From a virus, in IMG/VR virus record IMGVR_UViG_3300005613_000163, positions 1 to 39,986 of that record: a stretch of DNA of 39,986 bases. One strand, 5' to 3'. A program made the position numbers and the translations under genes. Under the pieces are notes generated by a model. That model made no database searches. It was not told the DNA's origin and saw nothing but the letters and a program-made list of their open reading frames with translations. Below are positions 26,329 through 34,558 of this stretch, piece after piece. Numbering within the stretch: the stretch's first letter is position 1; each line of letters opens with the position of its first letter.

Positions 26329-27519
26329 TCAGTATGTTGTTACTCCTATATTGTTATATGTACTTTGAGTATCTCCAATACCTGGATTTGCTCCACCCAC
26401 ATTTGGAGGAGGAACGGTTATTGGAGTCACACTTGCCACAGTTCCTGCTATACCAGCTTGTGTTGCAAACTCAGCTTTTCCAGTAATATCGCCATTTAAC
26501 TTTGAATTGATTTCTGGCGCATTTACAGTTCCATTTAGATTAATTGTTGGAGATTGAATATTCAAATTAGAAGCTGCCGATATATCTATGTTGTTAGCTT
26601 GAATTCCTATAGAATCAGCAGCTATATCAATTTTACCATTTGTTTTTAATCTAATAGTACCCCCTGCTCCATTAGTTTCAATAATAATCTGTTGATTATT
26701 TCCACTTTCATTTAGGCACTCAATGAAGATGCGACCCTGCTCTGCTTGTGTAAAAACATTAACATCCTTCCATTTACTCTGAATATTAACATTTCCAGCA
26801 TTCACACTATTTCCGTAAGGCACACCGTTAGCATTATTGAGTAGTTGTAATTCTCTGCCTCCAGCGCCAACTAGAATATCAGTCTGTGATTCACTGCAAA
26901 TATATTTTTGAGGCCCAACAGACTCTACCTGAATTGATCTAGCAGCCGTGCTCTGATTTTGTGGATCATCTGTTAGCGTGATTCTACTACCGTTACCACT
27001 ATCAATAGTGATAGCATCAATAGTAGGCCCATCATGTAGTGTAATTTTTTTACTTCCCGTAGAAGTAATTTCAGTTTTTTTATTGATAAACTCTGGACTA
27101 TACTCATCGGACATCAAAATTCCTGCTCCTTCTGGGCTTCGGAATAAATATCTCATTGGTGTGTTGCGAGCTTTGTACATCTCTGGATCAGCACGCTCTA
27201 CAGGCATTAGAGTAGAGTCCTTCAATTCACCCCCAGATCCTGTAGGCTCTGCATCTTTTGGCTCAGAAGCAAATGTGGTGCCCATGTAGTACCAACTACT
27301 CGAACCTGTAGGCTTGCACACCAACACCTCAGTTCCAACCTCTGGAATCGCTATAAACGCTCCTGCCGCATTTGAGCCATAAGGGCTGACATAGTAGATG
27401 GTCTGCTCCTCGTTACCCTCAGCCGAGACCTTAGCCCTAAATGAGCCGCTCCTAGCAGGATCAACCCTACTCCGTACCTCAGCCAGTGATATAGCCCCCT
27501 CGTTATTGCATTCCTTCAT
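26329..27519 (-). CDS. Tail spike (gp5/VgrG-like) lacking a lysozyme domain
   Basis: A 396-aa protein. Residues of about 5-95 resemble the OB-fold of gp5/gpV spikes (RSRVDPARSGSFRAKV, AFIAIPEVGTEVLVC, WYYMGTTF). The middle is a linker with SGSKKITLHDGPT. From about 260 a triple-stranded beta-helix is suggested by short repeats with alternating hydrophobics: IRLKTNGKIDIAADSIGIQ, NNIDISAASNLNIQ and PTINLNG. T4 gp5 (575 aa) has a lysozyme domain between these parts; here nothing of that size or with its Glu/Asp/Thr triad is seen. The C-terminal 45 residues are Pro/Gly/Thr-rich and no PAAR tip is included. It sits next to the hub candidate. Confidence 0.82.
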   Translation of the reverse strand: MKECNNEGAISLAEVRSRVDPARSGSFRAKVSAEGNEEQTIYYVSPYGSNAAGAFIAIPEVGTEVLVCKPTGSSSWYYMGTTFASEPKDAEPTGSGGELKDSTLMPVERADPEMYKARNTPMRYLFRSPEGAGILMSDEYSPEFINKKTEITSTGSKKITLHDGPTIDAITIDSGNGSRITLTDDPQNQSTAARSIQVESVGPQKYICSESQTDILVGAGGRELQLLNNANGVPYGNSVNAGNVNIQSKWKDVNVFTQAEQGRIFIECLNESGNNQQIIIETNGAGGTIRLKTNGKIDIAADSIGIQANNIDISAASNLNIQSPTINLNGTVNAPEINSKLNGDITGKAEFATQAGIAGTVASVTPITVPPPNVGGANPGIGDTQSTYNNIGVTTY

Positions 27520-27520
27520 G

Positions 27521-29995
27521 TTATTCCTCTAATTTGAAATTTGGCGCGTTTTTTACGAGTTTGAATTCTGATGTTGCCGCGCTGGTAGTAATAGTATGCT
27601 TGAAGCCCATGATCTTATAGAGTCCGCTAAAGAACCTGTTCATTAGTCCCCTACTTGGACGAACTACTTGGGTTATATCCTGATCTTGTGCAAATACAAT
27701 ACAAGGACCGTTGATCGAAGCTAGTTTTGATATGTGAAAAAGCGGTAGGGTAGTGATACTCATTTGAAGAGCTTTTCTATACATATCTTCTGCTTGATCC
27801 GCTAGAATACTATTTGGATTTCCTGTTAAATGTTGATCTACCAAGACGAGCCCATGTAAATTTTTTTGTTCTAGTTCTTTGATGATAGTATAATAAGCCT
27901 TTGCAGCATCTTCTGCTGAATCTACCTCCAACTCTTCTATAAGCTCGGGGGAGATGCGACTCGCTAAATCTTGCAGAACTGCCTGTTTCTCTTCGTTTCC
28001 CATCCCCATAGAAAAGCCCTTACTCCTCAAGTATCCTATAGCTGCGCCTGTCGATCTGATGGGAAAGCTTCCAATTCCCGTAGGAAGTATACCCTCTGCT
28101 ATATTAGAGGTTAATCTAGATATCTCTTTTTGATAACCCATCTTCAAAGTAGAAAAATATACACCACCAAACTTGAATTTTAGATCAAGAATGTTTGGAT
28201 TTTGTGTATTGTATCTAAATACAGGAATACCATTCTCTTGAATATATTTTTTTTCTTGATCAGAAAAATCTTCGTCTTGAAACGCGAAGTCGTCTGGAAG
28301 ATATGAGATATCTCCAAAAGCTCCTGACCCTTTGATAACAGGATATACAATATCTCTGATCTTTTTATTATAATCCTTTTTAGCTAGTTTAGTTCTATCT
28401 AATGGGTGAAGAGGGATTTGAGCTAACGCTGCGGTGGCTGCTGCACTCTTTAGCTTATCAATAGATTTGTATTTTTGATCTAAATTTACTCCTCCATATA
28501 AGTATTCTTTGATCAAGGCGAGATCTCCAACAATAATGGCTGGACTGTCCTCTGTAAACTCATCGTACCCTGCAAATATAGGATAATTCTTATTAGCTCT
28601 ATCAGCCCATAATTTCAAAACATTCACATCGGACTCTGACATAATTGCCAGGCTTGATGGCTTATAATATTCTTGAGAGTTTTTTTTGATATTATCAAAG
28701 ATAGTTTGAAGAACTTGCTTGTGGTCTGGTATAGCTTTGTCTGCTTTATCTATGACTGCTGTAAAATATTTATCTTTATAATAAGTTTCTCCTTGAAGTT
28801 TTGCTGTTGGTTTACGCTCATTATCTAGCAAACGACCTATATCACCATGTCCCTTTGCATCAGGTTCAAGTTTTGATGCTTCATTTTTATCTATTTGGTG
28901 TAATCTTAGTCCTAAGGTTTTTAGAAAGCTTTCGACAAACACCTCATCTCTTCCCAAGCTTGTTAGGGCTAAATTATTCACATCTATAGATCTAAGATAT
29001 TTGAAATTTCCAAAACTTGCTGCTGCCACACCAACAGCAAAGTTTGATGCCTCTGCGTTAGCTGTTTTTGCAGCATCACTAATAGCTTGTCTACAAGTTA
29101 GATTTATGTTAGGTAACAATACAATAACATTTTTATTACTTGTAGCTCTCTGAACATACTGACGAATAGCGTCAATTATCATAGCATGGAAATCAAACTT
29201 TTCAATTTTATCAGCAACAGACTCAAAACCTGTTTCAGTAAGAGTATCACTAATTTCTTTTTGATAAAGTTTTATATCTTCTACTGCCCTATTTTGTAAC
29301 TCTAAGTAGTCTAACGGATTATAAGTAATATCCTCTAAAAATTTTATTTCTTGTGAGTTACCAACATAACGCATTTTGAGTCCCTGTAAATTGAGATTTA
29401 CAGGCTCATTATATGCTCCTCTACGCTGTCCTATATCGAAGGCTGCTGTGGTGGGAGTCAAGGTAAGAGTGACCTTCCTTGCACCCTTTACCGTTATGTC
29501 TGCGTTTGTTAGGACTACTCTATGAGGACCAGACCACAAATCTAAATTGTTGCCTGTTCCATAAGCTACATATAACTCTTTTTCTCCTATGGTTTTTACC
29601 AGCTCTTGCTTATATTGCGATGCAAACTCTTTTGAAAACTCTTCCTGGCTCTGCTTTACATCGTTAGGATTATCAGTAATAAAACTCTTAGTCTTTTCCG
29701 CTTGAGGATTTGAGTATCCCTCAATTAGTCTAGCAGGGTTGGTATTGAAGAATCTAGCTTCAAATTCATTTTTTGGATCAATAAATGATAGCACCATGTT
29801 CATCCCACCCCCAAGACCTAGACTGTGCTCAAAGGAAATAAAATTTGGATTAGCAACATTATTGAATAGAAGAACATCATCTTCTCCCTCAGATAGATCA
29901 GCTACTAAACTTTTATAAGTAGCTCCCTGAGTGAACAATCGCTCCATAGCTTCCTTAGTGAAAGCTACTATTACATTTGCTGTAGGTATATTCAT
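27521..29995 (-). CDS. Probable baseplate hub protein (gp27-like position, 824 aa)
   Basis: It lies between the spike and gp53-like genes. Residues of about 50-80 have NPNFISFEHSLGLGGGMNMV followed by LSFIDPKNEFE, and about 140-200 have GPHRVVLTNADITVKGARKV and TLTLTPTTAAFDIG, the beta-barrel style strand pattern of hub domains that ring the tail axis. T4 gp27 is 391 aa; this protein is twice as long, with a Lys-rich alpha/beta insert (about 250-700) containing IVLLPNINLTCRQAI. A second match to hub-like sequence is the C-terminal KIMGFKHTITTSAATSEF. No catalytic motif was recognised. The hub assignment rests mainly on position and the N-terminal domain. Confidence 0.6.
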   Translation of the reverse strand: MNIPTANVIVAFTKEAMERLFTQGATYKSLVADLSEGEDDVLLFNNVANPNFISFEHSLGLGGGMNMVLSFIDPKNEFEARFFNTNPARLIEGYSNPQAEKTKSFITDNPNDVKQSQEEFSKEFASQYKQELVKTIGEKELYVAYGTGNNLDLWSGPHRVVLTNADITVKGARKVTLTLTPTTAAFDIGQRRGAYNEPVNLNLQGLKMRYVGNSQEIKFLEDITYNPLDYLELQNRAVEDIKLYQKEISDTLTETGFESVADKIEKFDFHAMIIDAIRQYVQRATSNKNVIVLLPNINLTCRQAISDAAKTANAEASNFAVGVAAASFGNFKYLRSIDVNNLALTSLGRDEVFVESFLKTLGLRLHQIDKNEASKLEPDAKGHGDIGRLLDNERKPTAKLQGETYYKDKYFTAVIDKADKAIPDHKQVLQTIFDNIKKNSQEYYKPSSLAIMSESDVNVLKLWADRANKNYPIFAGYDEFTEDSPAIIVGDLALIKEYLYGGVNLDQKYKSIDKLKSAAATAALAQIPLHPLDRTKLAKKDYNKKIRDIVYPVIKGSGAFGDISYLPDDFAFQDEDFSDQEKKYIQENGIPVFRYNTQNPNILDLKFKFGGVYFSTLKMGYQKEISRLTSNIAEGILPTGIGSFPIRSTGAAIGYLRSKGFSMGMGNEEKQAVLQDLASRISPELIEELEVDSAEDAAKAYYTIIKELEQKNLHGLVLVDQHLTGNPNSILADQAEDMYRKALQMSITTLPLFHISKLASINGPCIVFAQDQDITQVVRPSRGLMNRFFSGLYKIMGFKHTITTSAATSEFKLVKNAPNFKLEE

Positions 29996-30294
29996 CGAAT
30001 CTTAGGAATTAGAATTGAATCTCCTTCATTGAATCCTTCAAAAGGATCCTCAATGTTATTGACTAACATTAGCAGCCACCAATTTTTAGGACTTTCGTAA
30101 AATAGATTAGAAATTAGATCTGGTCTATGAGCATACCCTGCTGGGATAAATCCAACTTGATACTCAAATGCTGTGTCCAAGCTGTCTAGCAGAGCATCAA
30201 ACTTATTGGTATTTACAATTGTAGTTGTCGTGATATTTTTATGTTGAACTTGCAACTCATCTAGACTATATGGTCCTCTATCTTGCTTTGCCAT
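29992..30294 (-). CDS. 53: Baseplate wedge protein gp53-like
   Basis: A 100-aa protein with the gp53 signature in its second half: HRPDLISNLFYESPKNWWLL, followed by LVNNIEDPFEGFNEGDSILIP. The pattern RPD.I....Y.....WW.....N.I.DP....G..I.IP is shared with gp53 and LysM-like tail proteins such as P2 gpX. T4 gp53 is 196 aa, so this is the compact form. In T4 it locks wedge and hub together. It overlaps the hub gene by 4 bases and follows the junction protein after 1 base. Confidence 0.85.
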   Translation of the reverse strand: MAKQDRGPYSLDELQVQHKNITTTTIVNTNKFDALLDSLDTAFEYQVGFIPAGYAHRPDLISNLFYESPKNWWLLMLVNNIEDPFEGFNEGDSILIPKIR

Positions 30295-30295
30295 A

Positions 30296-31318
30296 TCAAT
30301 AATATCCTGGATCCATACTGTTGGTTTCCCCTAGAACAACGGCTTCCCAACCAGCCAAGTTGTCGCGTTCAATTGGATTACCTTTTGGTGCAAACTCACC
30401 AAAGTCTCCAGTTCTAATTTCTTCGAGCTTGAGATTTACCTTGATTTGTCTTGGAAGTAGAGTGTCAAGATCATACCCTGCTGCTTCGTTGTAATCAATA
30501 GAGTAGTCTGTGCAGATGCACGGAATATTTTGATACAAAATACCGTGATTTAGTCTAATTACAGGAGGACCATAAATGGGATTCTTAGAATAGTTTACTA
30601 CACTAGACCTAATAATATTAGTCCAGTAAATAATAAGATCAATAATTCTATATTTCAAATTCTGATCTGCTTGATATCCTGCTGCTTCTTGACTAAGATT
30701 GAATACACCTAATGCAGAATTTACTACTATTCCTAATTGTGGGTTAGCTATTATTTGTTGTCCTACATAACCGTTTGCAAGATCTTGACCTAGTACTCCT
30801 TCTAAGTTGTATCGTGCAGCCAACCTGGCCTTCTCTTCTAAAGTAATACCAGTACCTGAAGCTGTAAGGTTATTTATTACTTGTTTTGCTGAATCTTTAG
30901 CTAAACTTTGTGTATATTTTGTTCCTAGCCTAAACGCTGCTCCTTCTGGGATTGAGTTATTTTTGGTAGGCTCTAAAAACTTTTGTTTTTCTAATTCAAT
31001 ATTATCTTTGTCCTGCATATAACTTACATATTTGTCTAAGTTTATATCAGGATGTTCCTCAAGTATATGCGGTAAAGATATATTAAATGTTAGATTTAGA
31101 ACTCTGGAATCAGCTCCCATGTAGCTGTACAGGTTACTAGATCTAGAAATTAGAGAATATTTTTGATACCTAGCCTTTTTGGATTCTTTGATAGAAACAT
31201 TTTCAAAGAATGGGAGTTCAACTGTGTAGTAATTATTTCCACCAGTTGGCATTGGGAAATAGAACATCAGCTTTGTTCTTTCAGAAAGTGCTCTATCTAC
31301 GATATGTCGATTAGTCAT
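30296..31318 (-). CDS. Baseplate–tail tube junction protein (gp48/gp54-like candidate)
   Basis: A 340-aa protein between the tape measure and gp53-like genes, the place of gp48/gp54 in T4 (order 29-48-54). N-terminal LPFFENVSIKESKKARYQKY and YSYMGADSRVLNLTFNISLP, and C-terminal CTDYSIDYNEAAGYD followed by LLPRQIKVNLKLEEIRTGDF, form the paired strands typical of tail-tube-like folds in tube initiators. Length fits gp48 (364) and gp54 (320). Only one such gene is visible, so it may serve both roles or the other may lie outside the window. It overlaps the tape measure stop by 4 bases. Confidence 0.6.
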   Translation of the reverse strand: MTNRHIVDRALSERTKLMFYFPMPTGGNNYYTVELPFFENVSIKESKKARYQKYSLISRSSNLYSYMGADSRVLNLTFNISLPHILEEHPDINLDKYVSYMQDKDNIELEKQKFLEPTKNNSIPEGAAFRLGTKYTQSLAKDSAKQVINNLTASGTGITLEEKARLAARYNLEGVLGQDLANGYVGQQIIANPQLGIVVNSALGVFNLSQEAAGYQADQNLKYRIIDLIIYWTNIIRSSVVNYSKNPIYGPPVIRLNHGILYQNIPCICTDYSIDYNEAAGYDLDTLLPRQIKVNLKLEEIRTGDFGEFAPKGNPIERDNLAGWEAVVLGETNSMDPGYY

Positions 31319-33087
31319 GATCCAGTATCAATCATTGAAGAGGGATTTCTATCCCCTTGTGCTGCTCTTTGCTCATTAGCTAATCTAAGCTCTTCAAGCA
31401 TTTCCTCAGCAGTAGTATCTCGACCAACACCTAGAATTCCTTCGATACTTCTTCCAAGCATATTAGCAGTTTCATCCAAGAACTCAGGAGTTGTTGCTAT
31501 CTCAGGAGTTTTTTTATTTATCTCTTTTAGTTCTTTATTTTGTTCTCTTTGAAGATCTCTACTATTAGCAAAATCATCACGCAAATCACTCAAAAGTCTA
31601 TTTCCTAGTAAGTTAGGATCTTCATTAGCTTTTTTTAGTTTTTCTGAAAACTGTCTTGCACTTTCTGCTGGGTCAGTTTTTATGATATCAAAACTTTTAT
31701 TCATGGAGTCTGCTCTATCTACTATTCGTTGACCCACACTTTCCAATTGAGAATCTACCTTTCCAATAACAGATTCCAAGTTTGCAAAGGGTAATTCATT
31801 AATAGCCGTAGCTAACGCCTTTACTATGAGTAAGAAAGCTCCATAAATTGCATCTAATCCGTTCATAAATACATCAAATGCAATTTTTACTGCTTCTAGG
31901 GGAATAACAATCCCATAATGGATTGCTGTTTGTATGCCCATAAAACTATTTTTTATTTTTGGAAAGATTTCATCTATTATGAGACCCACTTTATTTCTAA
32001 ACTTATCAAAAGTGTTTAGTCCCAGAATAGCAAAATCAATAACCGCTAGAGTTACTTTTTTAAATGCTTTATCAGCTTCAGGTAATGCGCCTTCTAAGAA
32101 GGTAGAAAATCTTTCAACAACTCTCCTAGCTACCAAAGACAAAGCATCAAATGATTTAACAATTACTGGATAAAATTTAGATAAGGCTTCTTGGAATGGT
32201 ACAAGAATCTCAGCTTTGAGGTTTGCCAAGGTCATACCAAAGTCAGCAGCATCTTCTCCCTCTTTTTTAGTTCTCTTCCCTAAATTATCAGCAACAGTAG
32301 TTAGCTGGATAGCTTGTTGTCCGAATATTTCAGATGCTACTCCAATTTGGAAGAATCCCTTGCTTGCATCTCCTGCTACACTTTTGAAGTTGTTAGAGGC
32401 TGTAACAAATGCATCTTTTAGAATTTGCTGTGCTTCCGCTGAAGATTTAGCCGCTGAAAGTCTTTCTCTAACATCTGAAATACCCAGTTTAGTTAGACGC
32501 TCGTACCCTTCCATGCTGGTGTCCATAACCATACTCATAACACTCTGAAGGGGACCAGCAAGTTGTGGGCCTAGCTCGCCTTGTAAGCCAGCAACGGCTC
32601 CCATAACCTTATCTCCCATACCTGCTAGGGCTTGGGCAGGGAATGTGGACTTGAGAGCGTCAATAGCTCCTACAAGCTTGTCTGTGCTAATCTGATACTC
32701 AGCCCCAGTCTCTATTAAGCTATTAGATAGATTATTGGTTTGATCTCTCGATAGCAGTAATGATGATTCTAACCCAGCAAAAGCTTTAGCTGTTTGTTGA
32801 TATGCGGTCCCAGTTAGCTGTTGTTGGTTGATAAGTCTAGCTACACCAGCAGTATTTCCTTGCAAACCAGCTTCAAGGCCAGCAACAGCAGCACCAAATC
32901 GCTGGTTTATATCCCCTCGAAGACCCTCCATAGTGCCACCAAGCTGCGTTCTTGTGGCTTCATAGGTCTGCCCTAATGCTAGTGAGGCTTTCTGTGCTTT
33001 ATCAGCAAAATCCATAGCTGCCCGTATCTGATTCGTCAGGGCATCCATAGATTTTGTCAATCCGCCTAATACTACATCACTAATCAT
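31315..33087 (-). CDS. 29: Tape measure protein (T4 gp29-like)
   Basis: A 590-aa protein, by chance or descent the same length as T4 gp29, predicting a tail of about T4 length. It is almost wholly helical, with small-residue-rich repeats in the N-terminal half (GTMEGLRGDINQRFGAAVAG, GMGDKVMGAVAGLQG) and a hydrophobic segment around 360-430 (IVIPLEAVKIAFDVFMNGLD, AIYGAFLLIVKALATAI) as expected for a protein released into the host membrane. The C terminus is charged and Asn/Gln-rich. It follows the small 128-aa gene with a 1-base overlap and precedes the tube-junction gene. The frameshifted chaperone gene lies upstream, as in other tailed phages. Confidence 0.88.
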   Translation of the reverse strand: MISDVVLGGLTKSMDALTNQIRAAMDFADKAQKASLALGQTYEATRTQLGGTMEGLRGDINQRFGAAVAGLEAGLQGNTAGVARLINQQQLTGTAYQQTAKAFAGLESSLLLSRDQTNNLSNSLIETGAEYQISTDKLVGAIDALKSTFPAQALAGMGDKVMGAVAGLQGELGPQLAGPLQSVMSMVMDTSMEGYERLTKLGISDVRERLSAAKSSAEAQQILKDAFVTASNNFKSVAGDASKGFFQIGVASEIFGQQAIQLTTVADNLGKRTKKEGEDAADFGMTLANLKAEILVPFQEALSKFYPVIVKSFDALSLVARRVVERFSTFLEGALPEADKAFKKVTLAVIDFAILGLNTFDKFRNKVGLIIDEIFPKIKNSFMGIQTAIHYGIVIPLEAVKIAFDVFMNGLDAIYGAFLLIVKALATAINELPFANLESVIGKVDSQLESVGQRIVDRADSMNKSFDIIKTDPAESARQFSEKLKKANEDPNLLGNRLLSDLRDDFANSRDLQREQNKELKEINKKTPEIATTPEFLDETANMLGRSIEGILGVGRDTTAEEMLEELRLANEQRAAQGDRNPSSMIDTGS

Positions 33088-33473
33088 TATACAACCTCAT
33101 TTGGGGGATTTTTACTTATTTTACGAAGTGGTCCAAAGATATTACTCATAATGTAAGTTCTATATCCTTCTTGTGGAAGTTCGCTATTGTTATATAGAGT
33201 TTCAAGAGAATCTGGGGAATATGATCCATTCTCGGGAACCTTGAACCCTGTAAGGAGTTGATTTCCAGTCTTAGCATCCTTAGTGATTGGCTCGGTCAAT
33301 AATAGGATTCTAAAGCCTCTACTTCCTTTACCTGTGCCAAGCTTGTACCTAAAGAATACAATATCTCCTGGCCCACCACAAGAGTCACTCTTGGGCACCA
33401 TAGACACCCTCAAGTCGTCGTTTGCACCAACTTGAACAAGAAAATTCTGGATTCCTTTTGAAAACTTAGCCAT
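33087..33473 (-). CDS. Small conserved protein preceding the tape measure (128 aa)
   Basis: A 128-aa protein with an SH3-like feel. The central segment DIVFFRYKLGTGKGSRGFRI is followed by LLTEPI, then LLTGFKVPENGSYSPDSLET and YRTYIMSNIFGPLRKISK. This order (a strand with F.Y.LGTG, a KV..NG loop, a final RTY helix/strand) is shared by a family of unknown function in T4-like marine phages, to my recollection. It lies directly before the tape measure gene with a 1-base overlap, suggesting a tail assembly or tail terminator role. The upstream ribosome site is weak; a TATAAATG box (33494-33501, minus strand) one base from the T4 late consensus lies about 21 bases before the ATG. Confidence 0.65.
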   Translation of the reverse strand: MAKFSKGIQNFLVQVGANDDLRVSMVPKSDSCGGPGDIVFFRYKLGTGKGSRGFRILLLTEPITKDAKTGNQLLTGFKVPENGSYSPDSLETLYNNSELPQEGYRTYIMSNIFGPLRKISKNPPNEVV

Positions 33474-33507
33474 GTCTCTATATTATATATAAACATTTAT
33501 ACTAATT

Positions 33508-33804
33508 ATGAGTTATAACCTAGATGTAGATATTATTGATTTTCTTGATCTTATCAATGAGACACTTAGCTATAGTTTTGTAGAGAAGTGGAGACATAAA
33601 TATAGTGAAAAGTTTATCAAACATTTTCAATTCAAAGTTCTTGATGCTATGAACAAGCAGAAGCCCATCAAGCTGGAGATGTTATATAACTATCTAACTA
33701 AGAAGTGTAAGTATTCACATGAGCAAGTACATAACTTCTTTGTATCTATAGACATAGATATATACTCACCGTTTATTTACGGGACTTATCCGAAGTCTTT
33801 TTAG
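33508..33804 (+). CDS. Hypothetical protein on the plus strand (98 aa)
   Basis: A 98-aa, helical and basic protein: FVEKWRHKYSEKFIKHFQ, then KPIKLEMLYNYLTKKCKYSH and a final FFVSIDIDIYSPFIYG. The N terminus has IIDFLDLI, which is somewhat like the DFL-type clamp-binding tails of T4 late-transcription proteins (gp33, gp55), but it is at the wrong end and too short to rely on. The LEMLYNYLTKKCKYSHEQV stretch resembles a winged-helix-like recognition helix. Divergent from the 128-aa gene with 34 bases between, and convergent with the exonuclease gene, whose end it overlaps by 32 bases. No clear ribosome site. Function unknown; the lack of stop codons and compact composition suggest a real gene. 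Confidence 0.55.
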   Translation: MSYNLDVDIIDFLDLINETLSYSFVEKWRHKYSEKFIKHFQFKVLDAMNKQKPIKLEMLYNYLTKKCKYSHEQVHNFFVSIDIDIYSPFIYGTYPKSF

Positions 33805-34558
33805 ATTTTAGCTCCTCTATCTTGCTCTGAACTTCATGCATTGTGCAGAACTCAGGGCAAGCACTCTTGTAGGCGCACCAGTTACAGAAGTCGTTCCTGT
33901 TGGGCTTCATGTCGTCCTTCTTACTCTTTCGGATCTTCCATACCTCGTCCACAATCTTACGGGCGTGAGCGGCAATCTGTGGCGCGGTGTACTGGACATG
34001 GACGAAGTTGTTGGTCAATGGGTAGTAATGTGCTGCGATAATCTTTGAAACAGGAACATCGTACATTTTACTGATCGCAAACACATAACCTTTGAGTTGT
34101 GTATCTTGGTACAATTCGACCTTACTCTTCTCCCGCTTGGAAGTCTTGTAGTCGATAACTAGGTATCCCCCATCCTTACCCTTGATTACACGGTCGATTA
34201 CCCCGTTCAAGGTGATATCATCTTTTACAGGCACCTCGAATACGAGTTCGCAGGCAATAGTATTCTCTAGCTGTTCGTTGAACTTGAGAAAATTCTGGAT
34301 ACACTGTAAATCCTTGCCGTCGTACTTCTGTGATACCTTGTATGTGCCCTTCACTTCTTCAGCGATCTGGACAAGCTCCTCTTGAGTTTTGGCGTTCACA
34401 CCGTCCTCAAGTATCTTGTGGATATATGATCCAAAGTGAAGAGCGTCCGTGTTGGACTCTTCTGGCTCAGGTAGCCGATCAACATAACGGTAACGATATT
34501 TCAGCTTACACTGCTTGAAAGTTTGATACTTAGATTCGGAAATAGTTTTTATGTACAT
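33773..34558 (-). CDS. PD-(D/E)XK exonuclease with an Fe-S cluster (Cas4/RecB-like)
   Basis: A 261-aa nuclease. His47 (FGSYIHK), Asp122 (GVIDR) and Asp136-Tyr-Lys138 (VIDYKTSK) form the PD-(D/E)XK centre, followed by a QxxxY-type helix (QLKGY, about 154-158). Cys17 in FKQCKLKYRYRY plus Cys225, Cys228 and Cys234 give the C...CxxC-x5-C arrangement of the 4Fe-4S cluster in Cas4/AddB nucleases; Cys238 is extra. Its likely role is processing DNA ends during recombination or replication. No CRISPR array or Cas genes are near, so a Cas4 adaptation role is not supported. Ribosome site GAGGTG lies 6 bases before the start. GC is visibly higher than in the tail genes. Confidence 0.88.
   Translation of the reverse strand: MYIKTISESKYQTFKQCKLKYRYRYVDRLPEPEESNTDALHFGSYIHKILEDGVNAKTQEELVQIAEEVKGTYKVSQKYDGKDLQCIQNFLKFNEQLENTIACELVFEVPVKDDITLNGVIDRVIKGKDGGYLVIDYKTSKREKSKVELYQDTQLKGYVFAISKMYDVPVSKIIAAHYYPLTNNFVHVQYTAPQIAAHARKIVDEVWKIRKSKKDDMKPNRNDFCNWCAYKSACPEFCTMHEVQSKIEELKSKKTSDKSRK
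34551..34558. promoter_or_regulatory. Palindromic shared start of two divergent genes
   Basis: ATGTACAT is its own reverse complement. The plus-strand primase starts at 34551 and the minus-strand exonuclease at 34558, both with Met-Tyr-Ile. Each gene's ribosome site lies inside the other's coding region (GAGGTG for the exonuclease; GGAAA for the primase), so the transcripts must overlap at the 5' ends. Confidence 0.75.

Noticed and set aside
26978-27289. Plus-strand frame of 103 aa opposite the spike gene
   Set aside because: Shadow of a well supported minus-strand gene; hydrophobic composition arises from antisense of Gly/Asp/Thr codons.
33773-34558. Cas4 as part of a CRISPR adaptation module
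   Set aside because: The nuclease fold and Fe-S cysteines fit, but no repeat array, cas1 or cas2 is present. Phage nucleases of this type occur alone in replication or recombination roles.
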